Shown one piece after another: positions 27,312-35,341 of a stretch of DNA of 64,000 nt. The first letter of the stretch is position 1; the number at the start of each line of letters is the position of its first letter. The stretch spans positions 1 through 64,000 of the forward strand of contig JACQYI010000037.1 in NCBI GenBank assembly GCA_016208305.1. The letters are read 5' to 3'. The translations under genes were made by a program, and so were the position numbers. A model generated the notes under the pieces. That model was not told the DNA's origin. It did not search any database and saw nothing but the letters and a program-made list of their open reading frames with translations. The DNA is from Oscillatoriophycideae cyanobacterium NC_groundwater_1537_Pr4_S-0.65um_50_18. Lineage in GTDB: Bacteria > Cyanobacteriota > Cyanobacteriia > Elainellales > Elainellaceae.

Positions 27312-28515
27312 GTTGACTAGGGTAATGAGGGGTGGTCAGCATTTGCTCAACTCGCTGCGTCAAGCGGGTCAAACCGTTGAGATCAAGTCGATCGCGCACT
27401 TGAGGAGCAGCATTGGCTTGAGCCATCCAGTCTGACAAGGCAAAAGCATTCATTTGCTCTGGATGCAGTAGATCAATCAGGTTCATCTGCTGCAATCGCT
27501 TAGCCCGAATGATCTGTTCTCGTCGCGGTTTGATGCGAGGCACAATCAGCGATCGCTTTTCAAACGAAAGGATCTCGCAGGTGGTGTTGTATCCGCCCAT
27601 CGCCACGACCCAGTCGGCCTGACGCAGCAGCAGCGTCGGTTCTGGCAGGTAATCCAGCACCCGTAACCGATCCGATTGAGCGGCTTGCAGTTGCTGACGC
27701 ACCCGCGACGACATAAATGGCCCTGTCACAATCACGCCATTGGTGTGGGGCGGCAAGATTGCTTGGGCAAACGCCTGCGCCAAACTCGCCCCATCCTGTC
27801 CACCCCCCACTAAACAGAGCGCTAGCCGTCCCTGAGGAAGTTCCAGATCTGCAACGGCGCGAAGGCTCTCGGCATGGATATACTTCAGACGCGATCGCTG
27901 ATCCAAGTATCCCAAATAGCGAAATTTTGCAGTCACATCGGCAGAAAAAGAGTGTTCCTGCGTGATGTCATACACGCTGCGATCGCCATACACCCAGACT
28001 TCATCGTAGTATTCTCGAATAGCTTCCTCATTGGCAGCATATTCCCACTCTCGCCGAACCGCAATCGGTTCATCCAAAACATCACGCAGGCCCAGAATGC
28101 ATCTTGTGTGTCCCTGTTTCCGTAAGTATCTCAGGGTAGGATCAAGTTCGCGAACTGCCCCTCTGGGGACATTATCGACAATTAAGATGTCGGGCTTGAA
28201 GGCTTCCAGCGTCGTGCGAATGACTTGCGATCGCAGCGTGATCATATCTTTCAGGGAAATGTTTAACCGCCGAGACTGGTATTGTCCATTAACACTTTTG
28301 TGGAGAGCAGGCAGCGTTAAATAATCAACGCCCGGAATTGCTAAGCCGCTTGCATCCTGCATGCCGCTAATGAGCAAGGCATCTGCTGATAGAGCAGAGC
28401 TAGCCAAGGTTTGGGCGATCAGTAAGTTTCGACGCTTATGCCCTAATCCCATCGTGTCATGAGAGTAAAGTGCAATTCGCCGTTTTTGAGCAGGCTTGGT
28501 AAACAGACTAATCAT
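27301..28515 (-). CDS. Predicted glycosyltransferase (GT28/MGT-like, COG4671 type)
   Basis: This 404-residue protein starts RRIALYSHDTMGLGHKRRNL, the glycine/histidine motif of GT-B enzymes related to MurG and UDP-sugar 2-epimerases. It contains DILIVDNVPRGAVRELDP near residue 115, LALCLVGGGQDGASLAQAFA near residue 232, and the donor-site motif WVVAMGGYNTTCEILSFEKR near residue 305, followed by LIVPRIKPRREQIIRA. It probably transfers a sugar in the cytoplasm. It is the first of three overlapping glycosyltransferase genes. A 150-base gap separates it from the HlyD gene upstream, so it could have its own promoter or belong to the RiPP-like operon. Confidence 0.85.
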   Translation of the reverse strand: MISLFTKPAQKRRIALYSHDTMGLGHKRRNLLIAQTLASSALSADALLISGMQDASGLAIPGVDYLTLPALHKSVNGQYQSRRLNISLKDMITLRSQVIRTTLEAFKPDILIVDNVPRGAVRELDPTLRYLRKQGHTRCILGLRDVLDEPIAVRREWEYAANEEAIREYYDEVWVYGDRSVYDITQEHSFSADVTAKFRYLGYLDQRSRLKYIHAESLRAVADLELPQGRLALCLVGGGQDGASLAQAFAQAILPPHTNGVIVTGPFMSSRVRQQLQAAQSDRLRVLDYLPEPTLLLRQADWVVAMGGYNTTCEILSFEKRSLIVPRIKPRREQIIRAKRLQQMNLIDLLHPEQMNAFALSDWMAQANAAPQVRDRLDLNGLTRLTQRVEQMLTTPHYPSQHAS

Positions 28516-28665
28516 CCTGTCGCAGCGCTAGTTTGCTAATCTTTATCTAGTGTCTTCAGTCTCAATGAACTGGGTGTGAGGGGCAGATGAGATTCTTCTC
28601 ATGATCAGTAGATCGCTAAGCCTTCCTATTTTTTCTAAAAGCTGGATTTTGTGGCGAGTCTACAT

Positions 28666-29979
28666 TCACAGGTCTGTTAGCAATCTGGCTTTTCGCAAGA
28701 CAAACTGAAGAAATGTCTCTTGTCTAGAGATGATGTTTGCCTCTGCTTCCATGCCTGCCTGAATCTGACATTGGCGGTTGCCCTGACCCAAGACAGACTG
28801 ACTCGGCTGAATCGTGACCTCATAGTAGCTAGGGCTGCCCTCATTCAAAGGAAGAGATGCCAGATTAGAGGGATTCGCAGCGATCGCATCTGGAGACACT
28901 GCCGTTACCGTTCCCTGCAAGGTACCGTAATCCGGATATGGACAGGCGCTGATTCGCAATTGAGCCATTTGCCCTGGTTTGACATTCCCTATATCCTGTA
29001 GAGCAACTCTAGCCTTCACCGTTAACGCATTGTTGCTTGGAGCAATTTCAACCAGGGTATCGCCCGATCGCACCACTTGATTGACGTTGCGTAGATTCGA
29101 TCGCAGCACAATGCCGTCGCTGGTGGCGCGAATGACGCTATTTTGCAGCTCCGCTTCGGCCTGTTGCAGGGCTTGCTGATCGCGCAGCCGCTGAGCCTGG
29201 ATCTCCGATCGCTGTTGGATTAGCACTTCCTGCTCTCGCTTCAGCGTCGCCAAGGTAGCGCGTCCGGTCGCGACCGCTTGGGCAATGCGGTCTTGGGCAA
29301 TGGACACAGGGGCATCGCTAGGATTTACGGTGGCTTCGGCGCGGACAATCTGGGCGGCAGCAGTTCTGACGGCTGCTTGCTTCTCCTCTAACTGGAGCTG
29401 CGAAACGGCTCCAGAATCCACAAGCTGGGCATATCGCTGCATTTCGCTCTGAGCCAACTGCAAAGCGGCTTCGGCAGCAGCCACATCCGCTTGGGTCGTC
29501 ACCTGTCGCTCGCCAAGCTCTCGCTGGTTGCGATCGAGTTCTGACTGAGCCACCGAAATCTCTTGGTCGATCGATCGCGCTTGGGCAGTTATCTGGGTAT
29601 CTAAGAGCTGAATCTGAGCCTGCATTTGCGTCAACTGAAGCTGGCTTTGCTGCACCGTCGTGACAAGCTGATTTTTTTGCGTTTCGAGTCTGGCGCGATC
29701 GAGTTGCGCTATCACATCCCCCTGCCGCACAGTCTGGTTCTCTTTGACGGCAATGCTGGCGATCGTTCCCTCTAGCTTGGCCTGCACAATTCGGACTTCT
29801 CCGCTGGGGCGAAGAGTCGCAGGAGCCTTGACCGTAATGCTGTACTTCAGCAGCGCCGCCAGAACCAGGGCTAGCCCAACGCCACTCAAAAGAATGCCTC
29901 CCCCAATCGTCGTCCAGCGGCTCACGGGAGGCAGAAATTCATCGGCTTTAACAGGACGGAGGAAGGGCGTTGATTTCAT
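28666..29979 (-). CDS. HlyD-family membrane fusion protein (periplasmic adaptor)
   Basis: The 437-residue adaptor has a short cytoplasmic N-terminus and one membrane helix (TTIGGGILLSGVGLALVLAA near residue 26). A biotinyl-lipoyl half-motif (GTIASIAVKENQTVRQGDVI near residue 70) is followed by a long coiled-coil arm (about 95-270, rich in Gln, Ala and Glu). A second lipoyl half and a beta-barrel come next (VIRATSDGIVLRSNLRNVNQ near residue 290). It should bridge the C39 ABC exporter encoded 41-50 bases upstream to an outer-membrane channel. I chose ATG at 29979; the TTG three codons upstream is less likely. Confidence 0.92.
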   Translation of the reverse strand: MKSTPFLRPVKADEFLPPVSRWTTIGGGILLSGVGLALVLAALLKYSITVKAPATLRPSGEVRIVQAKLEGTIASIAVKENQTVRQGDVIAQLDRARLETQKNQLVTTVQQSQLQLTQMQAQIQLLDTQITAQARSIDQEISVAQSELDRNQRELGERQVTTQADVAAAEAALQLAQSEMQRYAQLVDSGAVSQLQLEEKQAAVRTAAAQIVRAEATVNPSDAPVSIAQDRIAQAVATGRATLATLKREQEVLIQQRSEIQAQRLRDQQALQQAEAELQNSVIRATSDGIVLRSNLRNVNQVVRSGDTLVEIAPSNNALTVKARVALQDIGNVKPGQMAQLRISACPYPDYGTLQGTVTAVSPDAIAANPSNLASLPLNEGSPSYYEVTIQPSQSVLGQGNRQCQIQAGMEAEANIISRQETFLQFVLRKARLLTDL

Positions 29980-30029
29980 CTTCAGCAAGGTTTCAGCAGG
30001 GTTTCAGCAGGGCAGTTTCAGGCGGTGAA

Positions 30030-32195
30030 CTAAGGCGAGGCGGATTGTGCTTGCGCCACCAAAAAATCGAGGTGATCTCCCAGAGCCGATCGCAAATCGG
30101 TGACGGTACCTTGCCGCTTTAACTGGCCATCAGCCAAAAACACAATCCAGTCGGCTAGGGTAATCACGTTGGGACGATGGCTAATTAGAATCGTGGTTTT
30201 ACCCTGACGGTGGCTCAGAAGCTGCTTCAGCAGTTGGGCTTCGCTAGACGGATCGAGTCCAGCCGTGGATTCATCCAGAATCAGAATGGGCGGATCATTC
30301 GCCAGCGCCCGAGCGATCGCCAGCCTTTGCCGCTGTCCTCCCGAAACCGTAGAGCCAAATTCACCCAAAATCGTTTGGTATTTTTCGGGGAGGCGGCTGA
30401 TAAAGTCGTCGGCACCCGTTAGCTGGCAAGCCTGGACAATTTGCTCAAAAGAAAGGTGCGGATTGCCCATGCGAAAGTTTTCTAGGATCGATCGGCTCCA
30501 AAAATGGGAATCTTGCGGCACTAAAACTACCTGCTGCCGCAGACATTCCAGTGATAAATCCTGAGCGTTATACATTCCCAGTCGAATATTGCCCGACTGC
30601 GGCGGATACAGACCCGCAATCATCTTGGCTAAGGTGCTTTTACCGCAGCCCGATTTGCCAATCAGCGCAATCGTTTGCCCGCCTGGAATCTGAAGAGAGA
30701 AGTTTTTGAGTAGCTCCACACGTCCCGGATAGTGAAAATTTAGGTCTACGCACGTAATCTCAGCAGCCTGCGGCAGCGTCACCCAGGGTTTCTTATCGTC
30801 GTCCTGCGTTTCAGGCGTTGCTATAATCACTTCTTGCAGGCGGGCGTTTGCCGTTCGCACGCGAATCAAATCATCCACCAGATCGACCAGCTCATCCATC
30901 AGACCCACCACATTGCGATTCAGCGTTGTGAAGGCCAGCAGTTGACCAATGCTCAACTCCCGATTGATCACCAACAGACTCCCCATGCCGAGCAGAACAG
31001 TTCCCCCAATATCAGAAACTAATCCACTAAACGTCCCGTTAAAAATGCCAATCTGCGTTGTGCTAAACATTAAATTGGCTAAACGGCCAAAGCGACTTTG
31101 CAGTTCATCCCAAAACTGAGGCGCTGCCCCTGTCGTTTTGAGGGTAAGCGCTCCCTTAAAGGTTTCGACTAGCACCCCCTGATTCTCGGTTTCTAGCACC
31201 ATTGCCCGCCGCGTCTTTTGCTGGAGAATGGGCTGAAAAATCACGGTGGATAGGGTCATGACGATCGCAGCTATCACCGCAACGATCGCCAACTTCCAGC
31301 TATAAAATACCATCAAACCTAGAGAAGCGATGGCAATAAGAATAGAGCTGGGTAAATTAACAATCACATCTGAAACCAGTCGGTTAATCTCTTCGATATC
31401 TCGCAATCGACTGACGACCTCACCGCTGCGTCGCACCTCATAATAGGTCAAGGGCAACTGCAAAATATGTTTACCAAACTCTAAGATCAGTTCTAGCTCT
31501 AGGCGTTGGGCAAAGTTGGCGATTAGGTTATCGGCCACAAGCGATAGCCCGCTTCTGACCAGATACATAATCACGATCGCAACCACAATTCCCAACAGCA
31601 AGCGGGTATCACCTTGAATTAACACCTCATCAGTTAAAACCTGAATAAAGAAGGGTGAGGCTAACGACAGCAAACCAATGATCGTCACGCACAGAACTGC
31701 TTCGAGCAAAATACTGCGATAGGGCAACAGCCGCAGAAAAAATTGCTCAATGCCGCCTATTTTGTCATCGTCCTGGGCATAGAAACGGCTAGGATCAGGC
31801 TGCACCAGCAAGATCACCCAATCTGCCCAAGCTTCAGTTAGCTCTACCTCTGAGAGATAGCGAATGCCGATCGCCGGATCGCCCACCACATAGCGATCGC
31901 CCCGTTTGCCATAAAGCACGACCCAATGATTGCCCTGCCAGTGAATCACGGCAGGCAGGGGAATATCATGGGCGCGATCGAGAATTTCAGGAGAGGCCGC
32001 AGCCGATCGCGCAAAGAATCCTAACGCCTCTGCACCGCGCCGTAATCCCAATAATGTTGTGCCAAGTTGCCCGGTGCCCACCGCTTCTCGCACTCGGTTG
32101 AGGGTAAAAGTCCGACCACAGCTTTTGGCGATCGAGGCCAAGCAAGCCGCCCCACAATCTTCTTCACTATGCTGCAAGACCAACGGATATTTCAT
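30030..32195 (-). CDS. Peptidase-containing ABC transporter (C39 peptidase, PCAT)
   Basis: This 721-residue protein both cuts and exports leader-bearing peptides. The N-terminal C39 domain (1-130) has Cys14 in SEEDCGAACLASIAK, His90 in GNHWVVLYG and Asp106 in VVGDPAIG, so the triad is intact. Six membrane helices follow at about 160-430, and an ATPase with Walker A ALIGKSGCGKSTLAKMIAG (residues 510-528), signature [15 protein letters not shown] and Walker B ILILDESTAGLDP. C39 domains cleave after double-glycine leaders, and a peptide ending its leader in Gly-Gly is encoded two genes upstream at 34870-35082. It stands 61 bases after the kinase-HopA1 fusion gene and 50 bases before the HlyD adaptor. 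Confidence 0.95.
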   Translation of the reverse strand: MKYPLVLQHSEEDCGAACLASIAKSCGRTFTLNRVREAVGTGQLGTTLLGLRRGAEALGFFARSAAASPEILDRAHDIPLPAVIHWQGNHWVVLYGKRGDRYVVGDPAIGIRYLSEVELTEAWADWVILLVQPDPSRFYAQDDDKIGGIEQFFLRLLPYRSILLEAVLCVTIIGLLSLASPFFIQVLTDEVLIQGDTRLLLGIVVAIVIMYLVRSGLSLVADNLIANFAQRLELELILEFGKHILQLPLTYYEVRRSGEVVSRLRDIEEINRLVSDVIVNLPSSILIAIASLGLMVFYSWKLAIVAVIAAIVMTLSTVIFQPILQQKTRRAMVLETENQGVLVETFKGALTLKTTGAAPQFWDELQSRFGRLANLMFSTTQIGIFNGTFSGLVSDIGGTVLLGMGSLLVINRELSIGQLLAFTTLNRNVVGLMDELVDLVDDLIRVRTANARLQEVIIATPETQDDDKKPWVTLPQAAEITCVDLNFHYPGRVELLKNFSLQIPGGQTIALIGKSGCGKSTLAKMIAGLYPPQSGNIRLGMYNAQDLSLECLRQQVVLVPQDSHFWSRSILENFRMGNPHLSFEQIVQACQLTGADDFISRLPEKYQTILGEFGSTVSGGQRQRLAIARALANDPPILILDESTAGLDPSSEAQLLKQLLSHRQGKTTILISHRPNVITLADWIVFLADGQLKRQGTVTDLRSALGDHLDFLVAQAQSASP

Positions 32196-32256
32196 TGATC
32201 CTTCGTATCCTTCTCAGTCAAGATTCTCATCACTCCCAGGTATTGCTAAATCTCGT

Positions 32257-34695
32257 TCAGTCGATCGTAAAGCCTAATGGAGGATAGATATCTTCAGAAT
32301 GAGGATTGAGGTACGGCTTTTGCCAATTAAGACCCTGCTCAGTCAGTCGCTGGCGAATGGCACTCATCCGAGCTTGAGGCGAATCTGCTTCTGTCTGCCA
32401 GACCGACAAAAGCCCCTCTGCAACCAGCTTGCAGCACTTCGTGCCAAAGTCTTCAGCAGTATTTTCCTCAGGCTCTTCTGCAAGACCCAGACCCGGTGCT
32501 AGCGCCTTAGTAAACAACGGAGTCGTAGCGTGAACCTGCTCAGGGGCGATCGCGGCATAAACCTGCTGAAGCACAGGCCACACTTGCTGGGAGCGGCTGC
32601 GCTCCACCTGCAAAATGCCCGCGTCGTAGCGGCCATAGGCCACCGGATCGGAGAGTACCTTGAAGACAAACGGTAGCGCGATCGCATTGAGGCGTTGTGT
32701 CAGACTTTGCATCAGGGCGATCGCCCCTGCTGGCGTCACATTGAAATAGAGTTCGATGGCTGGAGAGTCATCAGGCACTAGTCCAGCATTCCCCACTGCG
32801 ACATAAAATCCGGTTTCAATCCGGTTTTTGGGTAGACGAATGGCGACGGCATCTCCGATAGAGGGCGATCGCGTCTCTGCTGGCAGATGCCGAAGCGGGT
32901 CAATGTGAAGCGTCAATTCCTCCTTTTGCACAGCAAAAGTGCCGTTGGACTCTCGGCGCACCACCTGCCAATCGGGGTCAAAATAGCCTTCGCCACTGTT
33001 GCTACGACGGAGTTGCTCATAGAATCGGACATCTTGCCCATGCACCCTATTGTTTTCCAAAATCGGAGGGCTACTGTCCTCTTCCTGCAAGGCTTGAGCA
33101 GATTCCGGTTCGCCACCCAAGCAAATTTCGCCACTAAAGTAAATATCGTAGAGATAGTTCTGGAGCTGAGCCTTCAAATAGCGCCGCTGAAGGTCTGCGG
33201 GCAGCTTCGGGAGGCGGGAGGCGATCGCGTCTGGAGGCTCTGAGGGGCTATAGCGGGGATGGTGAATGCAGAAATTTGCCTTGACCTGAATGTGGCTCAC
33301 CAAATCCTGTAGCGCTGTCAGTTGATTAAATACATCCCGATTAAAGACATCTTGCTTCAGGACATCTTGCCCCCATGAAAGGGATGGGCGATCGCAGGTT
33401 CCCGCTTGAGTCACTTCTAAGGGTGTTCTTGCTGTGTCTATAGGTGCTATGAGCTGTCTGCGCTGTGCCTTAAGCGGTAGCTGAATTTGAGAATTTAGCA
33501 GATGAGAGACTGTGATACCAAACACAGTCGGGATAGCCTGCAAAGGGCTACACAGAAGCGTTTTAGCCACTTGCAGCATACAAATTTCGATATTGCCAAA
33601 GGGTTCCTGGTAGTGAAGCTTTGTTTGAATACTTTCAATCAAGGCCAGCCCCGTAAATCGCATCACCCGCTGCAAAAAGTCAGGAAAGCGTTCTAGGATT
33701 TCTGGGAAACGCGCCAGATACGATCGCACCAAGGCAACCAGAGAAGGCTGAATCGCTTCGAGGGGAACAGAGGCCAGACGCAGCGCCAGATTTAGATCAA
33801 TTCCTGCCCTAACCACAAGACTCTTCAGCCAGATTTTGAGATAGTTGGCGACCAGAGTGCCGAGGTCAGACGCCGGATCTCCCCAAAGCCATTTCTCCCA
33901 ATCAATCAGCCGAATCGCAGCCTCTGATCCTGTCAAAGCCGATTGAGGGAAAGCGCGATCGGGCTGCAACAGCAGAGACTCCCATTCATGGTGCAGCAGA
34001 ATATTGCTGAGCTTCAAATCATTGTGGATGAGGCAAATAGGTTCATAGACCGCATTGAGTTGACGAATAGCTTGCCCTAGGCTGTCATAGCGTTGATATA
34101 GCTCATAAAACTTGAACCCATCCGCAGATATCGCCCCAAAGCTCTCAGGAGTGAGGGTTTCAAGTTCATGCATCAAGTCGGGAACTTTTTCAATGGCTTC
34201 ATCGTCTTTAACGCCGTCCTTTGCCGTCAGGAAGTCTTTATAGTCTGGGCGATCGCAACTGATACGGTGAACTTCGGCTAAAGCTGCTCCTAAAGCAGTG
34301 GCAATTGGACTGGAAAAATGACGATTTTGAGTGTAAAAATCATCGAGATCACAATAGTTTTTTAGATAGTTGAAAACAACAATAGAATGCCTTCGATCGA
34401 AATAGATGGCTTCTGGCAGCAGTGATTTGATTTGGCTCCATTCTGGGTCATGCTTAACGAGTTCATAAACCTGCCATTCATGCAAAAAATCTCCATTCGT
34501 ATCGCCATCTTCATCATGCGGCTCCTGCTTGATCAGAATACTTTGGCTCTCTAAAGCTTGATCTGAAAAGTGAATGAAAAGATTGAAATTTTTGCAGATT
34601 TTTGATTCAATTTTTCCGTTATTTGGCGTGGTTTGAATAATCTTTTTTTCAATCAAATATTGAAAGACATTTTGGTTGCTCAGTAGAAACGTCAT
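32257..34695 (-). CDS. APH-type kinase fused to HopA1-like domain, probable peptide dehydratase
   Basis: The protein has 812 residues. The N-terminal half (about 60-370) is an APH-fold kinase with catalytic loop CLIHNDLKLSNILL (residues 221-234) and metal site IRLIDWEKWLWGDPASDLGT (261-280), so it looks active. The C-terminal half (about 480-800) matches HopA1 effector-family proteins: FKVLSDPVAYGRYDAG (678-693), PLFTKALAPGLGLAEEP (726-742) and FGTKCCKLVAEGL (750-762). In class V lanthipeptide clusters (LxmK/LxmY) and thioamitide clusters (TvaC/TvaD) separate proteins of these two families act together to phosphorylate and eliminate water from Ser/Thr. Here they are one chain. The putative substrate gene lies 174 bases upstream and the C39 exporter 61 bases downstream. 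Confidence 0.85.
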   Translation of the reverse strand: MTFLLSNQNVFQYLIEKKIIQTTPNNGKIESKICKNFNLFIHFSDQALESQSILIKQEPHDEDGDTNGDFLHEWQVYELVKHDPEWSQIKSLLPEAIYFDRRHSIVVFNYLKNYCDLDDFYTQNRHFSSPIATALGAALAEVHRISCDRPDYKDFLTAKDGVKDDEAIEKVPDLMHELETLTPESFGAISADGFKFYELYQRYDSLGQAIRQLNAVYEPICLIHNDLKLSNILLHHEWESLLLQPDRAFPQSALTGSEAAIRLIDWEKWLWGDPASDLGTLVANYLKIWLKSLVVRAGIDLNLALRLASVPLEAIQPSLVALVRSYLARFPEILERFPDFLQRVMRFTGLALIESIQTKLHYQEPFGNIEICMLQVAKTLLCSPLQAIPTVFGITVSHLLNSQIQLPLKAQRRQLIAPIDTARTPLEVTQAGTCDRPSLSWGQDVLKQDVFNRDVFNQLTALQDLVSHIQVKANFCIHHPRYSPSEPPDAIASRLPKLPADLQRRYLKAQLQNYLYDIYFSGEICLGGEPESAQALQEEDSSPPILENNRVHGQDVRFYEQLRRSNSGEGYFDPDWQVVRRESNGTFAVQKEELTLHIDPLRHLPAETRSPSIGDAVAIRLPKNRIETGFYVAVGNAGLVPDDSPAIELYFNVTPAGAIALMQSLTQRLNAIALPFVFKVLSDPVAYGRYDAGILQVERSRSQQVWPVLQQVYAAIAPEQVHATTPLFTKALAPGLGLAEEPEENTAEDFGTKCCKLVAEGLLSVWQTEADSPQARMSAIRQRLTEQGLNWQKPYLNPHSEDIYPPLGFTID

Positions 34696-34800
34696 ATCTG
34701 ATTAAATTCTATTTTTATCTTGAGGGCTAAAGTCAGCCATTACCCTACAAACCACATCATTCTAGAGAGCCAGAGCACATTCAATATCCCGTGAGAAAGG

Positions 34801-34835
34801 TTAATGTTCCGCACGCGAAGCATGTGGAACATTAA
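34801..34835. promoter_or_regulatory. Hairpin between peptide gene and modification enzyme gene
   Basis: TTAATGTTCCGCA (34801-34813) pairs with TGTGGAACATTAA (34823-34835) with one G-U. There is no T run on the minus strand, so it may be a weak terminator or an mRNA-stabilising or processing element that lets the peptide be made in excess of the enzymes. The apical part CGCGAAGCA resembles loops of the other long hairpins in the window. Confidence 0.6.
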
Positions 34836-34869
34836 TCCTTAAACCAGAGCCAACTGACGGCTCACTCGT

Positions 34870-35082
34870 TTAGCTACGGCTGTTGCTGCGGCTACGAACC
34901 ACACGCCGACGCGCCCTCCTGACTCGACGCTTCTTTTTCTTCTTAGCGCGACCACTTTGCGATCGCTTACCACCTGAAATGGCTGATTCATCTTCTTCAG
35001 ATAAATCTTTCAAGAAGCTTTCTGAGCCGGAGAACAGAGATGCACCAGCCGGATACAGCTCATCTGTCAATAAACTAACCAT
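34870..35082 (-). CDS. Putative RiPP precursor peptide with double-glycine leader and polybasic core
   Basis: The 70-residue peptide has an acidic leader (eight Asp/Glu, one Lys in residues 1-38) ending LSEEDESAISGG. Leu at -12, Ser at -11, Asp at -8, Ile at -4 and Gly at -2/-1 fit a C39 cleavage site. The core (39-70) has 18 Arg/Lys and six Ser in 32 residues and no Cys, Thr or acidic residue. It includes a KKKKKRR run and ends RSRSNSRS. A GGAG ribosome site lies eight bases before ATG. It precedes the kinase-HopA1 and C39 exporter genes on the same strand. With no Cys anywhere, lanthionine rings are impossible. Dehydroalanines or phosphoserines at Ser41, 43, 64, 66, 68 and 70 are the plausible products. 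The family is not known to me; assignment rests on context and the leader. Confidence 0.75.
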   Translation of the reverse strand: MVSLLTDELYPAGASLFSGSESFLKDLSEEDESAISGGKRSQSGRAKKKKKRRVRRARRRVVRSRSNSRS

Positions 35083-35341
35083 CGTTGAAACTCCATTCTT
35101 TCAAATGAAAACCGGGGGCAGATTGATAACCAAACTTATGGATCTATCTCCATGCCTCTCCCATAATGTAGTTTCTGATTAAACAGGATTCAACCTTTAT
35201 GAAAGTTTTCTCATATTTCTCTTATTTGCTTCTCACTTCAAAGCAGGAGAACCTTTCAATTGATTTAAAATCATCATCCTAAAGAACTATTTTTTGTAAA
35301 AATTTCACGATAGCCTTGCAACGTGATTGATTGCGCAACGT
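35083..35341. promoter_or_regulatory. Probable promoter region of the peptide operon
   Basis: This 259-base AT-rich gap separates the response-regulator stop (35342) from the peptide start (35082), all on the minus strand. It has no gene. It should carry the promoter and any operator for the peptide operon. I cannot define boxes reliably by eye. Confidence 0.45.

Noticed and set aside
32257..35082. Classical lanthipeptide cluster (classes I-IV)
   Set aside because: No LanB, LanC, LanM or LanKC-type gene is present and the peptide has no Cys, so rings cannot form.
34883..35182. 99-residue plus-strand frame antisense to the peptide gene
   Set aside because: It is Arg-rich only because it reads the complement of the Lys/Arg codons, has no leader or family match, and faces away from the operon.
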